The notes under the pieces: generated by a model
Databases searched by the model: none
Told to the model about the DNA's origin: nothing
What the model saw: the letters and a program-made list of their open reading frames with translations, nothing else
NCBI GenBank assembly: GCA_017435745.1
Contig: JAFSEN010000059.1
Location: 1-38,165 of the forward strand
From: Oscillospiraceae bacterium
GTDB lineage: Bacteria > Bacillota > Clostridia > Oscillospirales > Ruminococcaceae
Reading direction: 5' to 3'
Length of the DNA: 38,165 nucleotides
Shown: positions 23,253 through 31,100 of the stretch, one piece after another
Numbering within the stretch: position 1 is the stretch's first letter
Layout: the number at the start of each line of letters is the position of its first letter
Position numbers and translations under genes: made by a program

Positions 23253-24626
23253 TTAAAAGGGCATTCCGCTTCCGAAACCGCCGCGGTTTTCCATCTGGCT
23301 GAGCATCTGACGCATTTTTTTGCCCTGTTTTCCATTTCCGGAAAGTTGTTTCATCATCTTCTGCATCTGTTCAAACTGTTTAAGAAGGCGGTTTACGTCG
23401 GAAACTTCGGTTCCGGAACCTGCCGCAATTCTCTTTTTGCGTTTTGCGTCGATGATTGAGGGTTTTGCCCTTTCTTTTTTTGTCATCGAATTGATGATAG
23501 CCTCGGTTCTGCGAAGCTGTTTTTCACCTTCTGCTTCCTGTTCATCGGTAAGCTTTGTTTTTGCTCCGGGAAGCATTGAAACGATGGAACTGAGCGAACC
23601 CATTTTTTTAACCTGCTTCATCTGCTCGAGCAGATCGTTAAGGTCGAAATTGTTTTCGCCCATTTTTTTTGCCATTTCCTCGGCCTGTTTTGCGTCGAAC
23701 TGTTCCTCCGCCTTTTCGATAAGGGTAAGAACGTCGCCCATTCCGAGAATTCTTGAAGCCATTCTGTCGGGGTGGAAAGCTTCGAGATCGGTAAGTTTTT
23801 CGCCGGTACCGATAAATTTGATCGGTGCGCCGGTTACCGCTCTTACGGAAAGAGCAGCGCCGCCTCGGGTATCGCCATCCAGTTTTGTAAGAATTGTACC
23901 GGTGATTCCGAGTTTTTCATTAAAAGCAGCCGCAACGTTTACTGCGTCCTGACCGGTCATGGAGTCGATTACAAGCAGGATTTCTTCGGGCTTAAATTCA
24001 TCTTTAAGTCCCTGAAGCTCATCCATAAGCTCTGTATCAACGTGAAGACGGCCCGCCGTATCCAGAATTACGATATCGTTGCCGTAATCCTTTGCATGGG
24101 CAACCGCTTTTTTTGCAATGGTAAGGGGCTCGATCTGGCCCATTTCGAAAACAGGAACATCGATTTGGCTTCCCACAACTTTAAGCTGGTCAATTGCCGC
24201 AGGACGATAAACGTCACAGGCAACGAGAAGCGGCCTTCTTCCCATTTTTTTGAAATGGAGAGCAAGTTTTCCCGAATGGGTTGTTTTACCGGAACCCTGG
24301 AGACCGACCATCATGATGATAGTCGGGATTTTTGACGAGAACTGGATCCTTGCGTTGGATTCGCCCATCAAAGCGGTGAGTTCCTCGTTTACGATTTTTA
24401 TAACGTGCTGGGCGGGAGTTAAGCTTTCAAGCACTTCCGCGCCAACAGCTCTTTCGCTTACTTTTGCAACAAAGTCTTTTGCAACCTTATAGTTGACGTC
24501 CGCTTCAAGAAGAGCAAGACGAACTTCGCGCATGGCGGTTTTAACGTCGCTTTCGGTAAGCTTACCTTTGTTTCGAAGCTTTTTGAAAACAGAGGAAAGC
24601 TTATCGGATAATCCTTCAAATGCCAT
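23253..24626 (-). CDS. ffh: Signal recognition particle GTPase Ffh
   Basis: A 457-residue SRP54-type GTPase that, with 4.5S/6S RNA, delivers nascent membrane and secreted proteins to FtsY and SecYEG. The N domain (1-88) is followed by the G domain with GLQGSGKTT (108-116), DTAGR, TKLDG and the GTGEKLTDLE motif, and then a methionine-rich M domain (about 300-440; LLKQFEQMQKMMKQL) that binds signal peptides and RNA. It follows ylxM by 12 nt. Confidence 0.98.
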   Translation of the reverse strand: MAFEGLSDKLSSVFKKLRNKGKLTESDVKTAMREVRLALLEADVNYKVAKDFVAKVSERAVGAEVLESLTPAQHVIKIVNEELTALMGESNARIQFSSKIPTIIMMVGLQGSGKTTHSGKLALHFKKMGRRPLLVACDVYRPAAIDQLKVVGSQIDVPVFEMGQIEPLTIAKKAVAHAKDYGNDIVILDTAGRLHVDTELMDELQGLKDEFKPEEILLVIDSMTGQDAVNVAAAFNEKLGITGTILTKLDGDTRGGAALSVRAVTGAPIKFIGTGEKLTDLEAFHPDRMASRILGMGDVLTLIEKAEEQFDAKQAEEMAKKMGENNFDLNDLLEQMKQVKKMGSLSSIVSMLPGAKTKLTDEQEAEGEKQLRRTEAIINSMTKKERAKPSIIDAKRKKRIAAGSGTEVSDVNRLLKQFEQMQKMMKQLSGNGKQGKKMRQMLSQMENRGGFGSGMPF

Positions 24627-24638
24627 TTTGTTCCTCCG

Positions 24639-25001
24639 TCAATCGTTAAGATGACCCGCAACTTCCACAATTTTCATGGTGTGCTGGGTGATATCGCGGA
24701 TAGTTGCTCCGCGGATGCTGTCGTCCTCGATAGCATGGGCTTCGCTTATGATGGTATCAAGTCCGCGCTGAATTTCGCGGAAACGTTTTGCAAGGCCAAG
24801 CTTTTCTTCCATATCAAGAAGAGTTGCTTCCGCTCTTTTTATGGAATCGCGGACACCCTGTCTTGTAATTCCGAGATGTTCGGAAATTTCCGCAAGGGAA
24901 AGGTCATCGTTATAATAATAATCGATAACGTCCTGCTGCTTTTCGGTAAGGATCTCTCCGTAAAAATCGAAAAGAAGCGAAATATTCATATCCTTCGGCA
25001 T
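24639..25001 (-). CDS. ylxM: YlxM family DNA-binding protein, SRP-operon partner
   Basis: A 120-residue helix-turn-helix protein with a sigma70-region-4-like fold (LTEKQQDVIDYYYNDDLSLA, then EISEHLGITRQGVRDSIKRAE). YlxM proteins are always next to ffh in Firmicutes and influence SRP activity. The ATG at 25001 has an AAGGAGGTG site; the open frame continues upstream to 25085 but runs through the promoter, so that start is rejected. It is the first gene of the ylxM-ffh-rpsP-khpA-rimM-trmD operon. Confidence 0.94.
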   Translation of the reverse strand: MPKDMNISLLFDFYGEILTEKQQDVIDYYYNDDLSLAEISEHLGITRQGVRDSIKRAEATLLDMEEKLGLAKRFREIQRGLDTIISEAHAIEDDSIRGATIRDITQHTMKIVEVAGHLND

Positions 25002-25019
25002 TGTGTCCACCTCCTTCTT

Positions 25020-25042
25020 TTGTAAAGTGATTTGCTTTACAA
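25020..25042. promoter_or_regulatory. Perfect inverted repeat in the ylxM leader
   Basis: TTGTAAAG (25020-25027) and CTTTACAA (25035-25042) form a perfect 8-bp inverted repeat with a 7-nt spacer, lying a few bases into the predicted transcript. It resembles the TTGTAAAG half-sites at the XRE promoter near 1.1 kb. It could be an operator or an RNA hairpin; neither is shown. Confidence 0.45.
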
Positions 25043-25052
25043 CAACATTAAT

Positions 25053-25081
25053 ATTATAAAGGAAAAACGCCCATGTGTCAA
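25053..25081 (-). promoter_or_regulatory. ylxM-ffh operon promoter (perfect consensus)
   Basis: TTGACA (25076-25081), exactly 17 nt, TATAAT (25053-25058): a full sigma-A consensus on the minus strand. The -35 box lies inside the loop of the terminator of the preceding gene. Confidence 0.92.
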
Positions 25082-25100
25082 GCACTTTTTGGGCGTTTTT
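25063..25100 (-). terminator. Terminator of the giant leucine-rich-repeat gene
   Basis: AAAAACGCCC (25063-25072) pairs with GGGCGTTTTT (25091-25100), leaving an 18-nt loop, and ends in T5 on the minus strand. It lies 45 nt after the stop codon of the giant gene and overlaps the ylxM promoter. Confidence 0.78.
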
Positions 25101-25144
25101 TATAATTTTTTCTATGAAATTTTAGGCAAAAAACAGATTTTGTT

Positions 25145-28100
25145 TTATGCGTTTACGGGGAATTCAAGAATGATGTTGACCGCAAATTTTCTGATATAGT
25201 TTGCGTCAACCGCGGTTATTTTTCCGTCGCCGTCAACGTCGCCGAGTTCCTTCTGCTCCGCAGTGGGAGTCTGGAGTTTTGCCGCAATAAGTCTTGCGAG
25301 ATATGCGTCCTGAACGTCAACTTTTCCGTCGCCGCTGATATCGCCGTAAATTACAGCGTTATGGGAAACCGCATTGTAACCGTTCCATTTTCCGTCAACG
25401 ATTTCCCATGTGGTATTATCTTCGGGATATCTGATAGTGTCAGCTTCTTCATCGAACGAGCCCGTTGCGGAAGCCGCTTTTAGAGTCGGAGCATCACCCT
25501 CAAAACGGTAATCGTTGATTCCGCAATTATAGAAAGCTCTGTTTCCGATATTGCTTACAGTTCCCGGAATTTCAAGATGTCCCGTCATTCCGCTGCATCT
25601 ATAGAAAGCATAGTTGCCTATTTCTTCAACGTAATCTCCTATTACAAGGCCTGTAAGACCGGAACAGTCATAGAAAGTGCTATTCCCTATTGTTGTAACG
25701 CTGTTAGGAATTACAAGGTTTCCGGTAAAGCCGTTGCAGTTATAGAACGCGCTGTGACCTATACTCATTATGCTGTAGGGAATAACAAGATCATTTTTGA
25801 ACCATTCGCAGCCATAGAAAGCATTGTCGCCAATTGAACCAACGCCGCTTTCTATTACAAGTGAAACGAGTTCTTCACCGTAAGCGCCCCAGGGAGCAGT
25901 TGTAATTCCTCCGCTTCTTTCATAGCTCAGCATCGTTCCTGTTCCGGAAATAGTGAGAACGCCGTCCTTTATTTCCCATCTGAGGTTCTTTCCGTCGCCT
26001 TCGCCGCCGCAATAACCGCAAAGTTCTGCGAAAGCGGTATATCCGTTCCATTTTCCGTTACTGATAACCCAGGTGGAGTTGCCGGAAGGATAATGGATGA
26101 TATCATCCGAATCAAAAGTCGGATCACTTGCAGAAGCAGCCGTTACAGACGGCGCATCCCCATAGAACTGATATTCGTCGATTCCGCAGTTATAGAAGGC
26201 TTTTCCGCCGATAGCGGTTACTTTATCCGAAACAGTTAAGCTTCCCGTAAGGTTTGTACAACCATAGAAAGCATAATCGCCGATGTATGTAATATCGTCA
26301 TCCAGAACAAGTTCCGTTATTTCGTCCTTTATATCTCCCCACGGAACAGTTTCTTCCGTATAGTCCGCCATTTCGCCGGTTCCCGAAAGAGTAAGTTTTC
26401 CGTCATCAAAAATCCAAACGATATTTTCTCCGTTTCCGGCGCCGCAATATCCGATATCGTCATAATTTTCGCTCCAGATATCAACAGCGTATCCGTTCCA
26501 TTTTCCGCTTTCCAACATCCATGTTTTGTTTTCGTACTGATAAACAATTTTATCGGAATCAGCATCAAAAGAAGGATTCGATGCGGAAGCCGCTGTTACC
26601 GAAGGCGCATTTCCAAGGAAATAATAAACGTCCGCTCCGCAGTTTTTGAAAGCCGAAGCGCCTATGCTGCTGATTTTCTCCGATATTTCAACAGTTCCGC
26701 TGAATCCGCTGCATTTGTAAAATGCAGAATCGCCTATGGAAACAACGTTTTTGGGGATTATAAGTTCCCCGGTAAATTTGTCGCAATCGCAGAAAACTCC
26801 TTTTTCTATTTTTGTAAGGTTTTCCGGAATTTCAAGACTTCCGGTAAAACCGCAATTATAGAAAGCGTATTCTCCTATGGATGTAATTTTGCTTCCGAGA
26901 GTAAGTTTTCCGGTGAATCCGGAATTATAAAAAGCATGGTATTCTATTGTTTTAACGCTTTCAGGAATTATAAGATTACCCTTAAAATTCGTTATGGAAA
27001 AAGTATATTTACCGATATTTGTAACGCCTTCCGGAATTACAATTTCAGAATAAACTCTCGAGAAGCTATAGAAAGCATAATCGCCGATTTCGGTTATTCC
27101 TTCTTCGAGGACAATATTTCTGATGCAATCTTCATAAGGATACCAGGGAGCGGTGGATTTAGGTTCAACCGTTTGATATCCGGATGAAGTATCCACCAAT
27201 CTTTGTTCGGAGTTGTAATCTTCCATTTTTCCGGTTCCGCTGATTGTGAGAGTTCCATCATAATCAAGGCTCCACTGAAGATTTGTTCCGTCGCCTTCTC
27301 CGCCGCAATATCCGCTTGCAAGAATACCTTCAAGTTTTTGGGCGGCATATCCGTTCCATTTTCCGTTTTCCACATACCATTTTACGCTTCCGCCGGGATA
27401 ATGGATCGTATCATTTTCATCAAAAGAGGGTTTCTCTGCTGTTGCTGCAACAACCTTCGGAGCTTTTATTCCGAAATAATAATCGTTGATTCCGCAATTA
27501 TAGAATGCGTTGCCTTCAATCGTCGTTACCGTTTCGGGAACGGTAAATTCCCCGCTCAATCCGGTGCAATCCATGAAAGCGCCTTCACCGATTTTTGTAA
27601 CGGATTTCGGCATTACAATGGTTCCGTCAAAACCGGAACAGCCTTCAAAAATATAATTTGGAACATCTTCCAATCCATAAGGAAGAACGATGTCACCTGT
27701 AAAACCGGAGCAACCGGCGAAAGCATTATTACCTATAGCCGTTACACTATCAGGAATCAAAAGTTTTCCTTTTAATCCGCTGCAATTTTTAAAACTGTAG
27801 CTTCCTATATCTGTAAGCGTTTTAGGAAGAACAAGTTTTCCGTTAAATCCGGAACAATTTTCAAAGACACAAAATTCTATTCTTTTTACTCTTTCGGGGA
27901 TTACAAGATCTCCGGTAAAACCGGAACAATCCTTAAAAGCGTATTCGCCTATTTCTCCAAGATTATCCGGAAGAACAAGTTTACCTGTAAAACCGGAACA
28001 GCCGGAAAACGCATATTCTTCTATGGTTGCAACATTTTCACCTATGGTAAGATTTCCGGTAAATCCGGAACAATCATAAAACGCCATGTTTCCTATTGAG

Positions 28101-31100
28101 GTTACGCTGTTCGGAATAACAAGGCTTCCGCCAATGAAATCACAGCGATAAAAAGCGTAATCTCCAATTTTCGTTGCTCCTTCTTCGATTATAAGAGAAG
28201 TTATAGAATCCGAATATTCCATCCAGGGAGCATTTCCGACATATTCTGTACCGTTATGGGATCTGCTGTAATCATACATTGCTCCCGTTCCGAAAATGGT
28301 AAGCACACCGTTTTTGTCAATCATCCATTCAAGGCTTGCGCCGCAGAAACCGAAAGCAACCGCATCCGGATATTCCGGGTTATATTTTATTGCGGTATAA
28401 CCATTCCATTTTCCTTCGGAAACAGTCCAGCCGGATTTATTATAAGGATAGTAAATTACGTCGTCGGAATCAAAGCTCTGGGCACTTTCGGAAGCTGCCG
28501 TGACAGCCGGAGCATTTCCAATGAATCTGTATTCATTCGTTCCGCAGCCGTAGAAAGCTTTTTCTCCGATTGTTGTTACTCCTTCGGGGATTTCAACACT
28601 TCCTTCAAAACCGCTGCATCCGCTGAATGCATAGCTTCCGATGGAAGTTACACTTTCGGGAATTACAAGCTCGCCCGTAAGGCCGCTGCAGCCATAGAAT
28701 GCATAACTTCCGATTTCTGTTACGTTTCCTGCAATTATAAGTTCACCGTCAAAGCCGCTGCAGCCATAGAATGCATAACTTCCGATTTCTGTTACGTTTC
28801 CTGCAATTATAAGTTCACCGTCAAAGCCGCTGCAGCCATAGAACGCATAGGAACTTATGGAAGAAACTCCTTCAGGAACGATAAGGAATCCGCTGAAACC
28901 GCTGCAGCCTCTGAAAGCTCCGCTTCCGATGCTGGTTACGCTTTCCGGAATTTCAAGATCACCGGTAAGCTTACTACAGGCATAAAACGCTTCGTCACCA
29001 ATGGCTTCAAGACCTTCAGGAAGAATAAGCTCACCTGTAATGTTGATGCATCCTTCCAATGCAGAGTCTTCGATTGTTTTAAGTCCGCTTCCGAAAACGA
29101 TTTCACCGTCGAGGCTTGTTACATTTTGGAAAGCATATCTGCCTATGGAAACAAGGCTGTCCGGAAAGGTGATTCCACCTTCAAGATAAAGCGCATTGTA
29201 GAAAGCATAATCGCCAACCGTAGTTACGCCATCTTCAATCACAAGCGTTTTAAGGCTATCAGCATACTGTCCCCATGGTGCAGTTGTGGTACCATTACTG
29301 CTACCGTAATCCTCCATTGCGCCGGTTCCGGAAATTGTAAGAACGCCGTCGCTTCCGATCACCCATTCAAGGTTTGTTCCATCGCCTTCGCCGCCGCAAT
29401 AGCCGGAAGCAATTACGTTCGGATCCCACTCTTTCGCAATATATCCGTTCCATTTTCCGTCAACAATTTCCCAGGTGCTGTTCCCGGCAGGATAATAAAT
29501 AGTATCAGCATCAACATCGAAAGACGGGCTACTTTCAGAAGTTCCTGCAATTATCGGAACATTGCCTTCAAAATAATATTTATTTATTCCGCAGTTATAA
29601 AAAGCACACCCTCTTATGGCTGTCACACTCTCAGGGATTATAAGTTCACCTGTAAAACCGGAGCAATTTTGGAAAGCATAGTTCCCAATTGTAGTTACAC
29701 TATCCGGCACTATAAGATTTCCATCAAAACCGGAACAGCCATGGAAAGTCCAACTTTCTATCACCGTTATTCCATTAGGTATAATTAGATTTCCTGTAAG
29801 ACCAGAACATCCACGGAAAGCTGCTCCGTCTATTTCTGTTACACTGTCCGGAATAACAAACTCACCCGTAAAACCGGAACAACCATCGAAAGCCTCTGCC
29901 ATTATTGTTGTAACGCCGTCAGGAATAATAAGACTTCCCGTAAATTCTCTACAATTCTCGAAAGCACGAACTTCTATCGTCGTTACATTGTTTCCTATAG
30001 TAAGACTTCCATTAAAACCAGTACAATCACAAAAAGCGTATTCCCCTATATCAGTTACGCTGTCAGGGATTACGAGGTCCCCTGCCAATCCGCTGCAAGA
30101 ATAAAAAGCATAATCTCCTATATTCGTTACGCCGTTTTCTATTACAAGAGAGCTAAATTTATCCAGATAATCTCCCCACGGTGCGGTTGTGATATAATAT
30201 CCCGAACCTCCATTTTCATAACTATAATTTGCCATTTTTCCGCTTCCTGAAATCGTAAGAACCCCATCCAAATCAATTATCCAGTCAAGGTCCCTATAAT
30301 TTTCTCCACAATTTCCGGCAGCAATTGCATACTTTATTTTTTTATAATTATCGACAACGCTGCTCCATCCATTGTGATACTGGCTCTCAACATAATACAG
30401 TGTATCATTGCTATCCCAAGGATTTATCATTTCCGGACAAGAGCTTTTAAAATAATAGTTATTGATTCCGCAGTTATAAAAAGCTTCTTTATCTATATGA
30501 CCTAATTGAGACATAGAAGTCGAAAAAACAACGTTTCCTGTGAACCCTTCACAACTATAGAAAGCCTGATACCCTATACCACTTACATTTCTTCCCATTA
30601 TAAGGTTTCCGTTGAAACCGTCACAATCATAAAAGGCATAATCTTTTATGGAGTATACACTATTTCCTATTGTAAGATTTCCAGTAATTCCATCACAATT
30701 ATAGAAAGCATATTTACCGATTGTCTCTACTCCATCTCCTATAACAAGCGAATTAATACTTCCCATATAACTCATCCAAGGCGCCCCTTCGGAATAAGAA
30801 TAATCCGCCATTTTTCCTTCTCCTGAAATAGTGAGCGTACCTTCAGAATCAATTACCCATTCAAGATTTGTTCCATCGCCTTCACCACCGCAAAAGCCGG
30901 AACCCATAGGAGCATTCCATGTTTTTACAACATAACCTTTCCATCTGCCGTCAACAGCATTCCATGTTGTATTGTTGGCAGGATAATATATCGTATCATC
31001 CAAAGCATCAAAAGAAGGATAAGAATTAGATGCTTCGTTTACGGATGGAGCGTTTCCTTCAAAATAATAATTATTTATTCCGCAGGAATTAAATGCCATT

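Noticed and set aside
28256..29788. A 510-codon plus-strand frame opposite the giant LRR gene
   Set aside because: It is antisense to an intact, clearly coding repeat frame, is compositionally odd (rich in Cys, Ser, Tyr), lacks a ribosome site and a domain, and is repetitive only because the other strand is.
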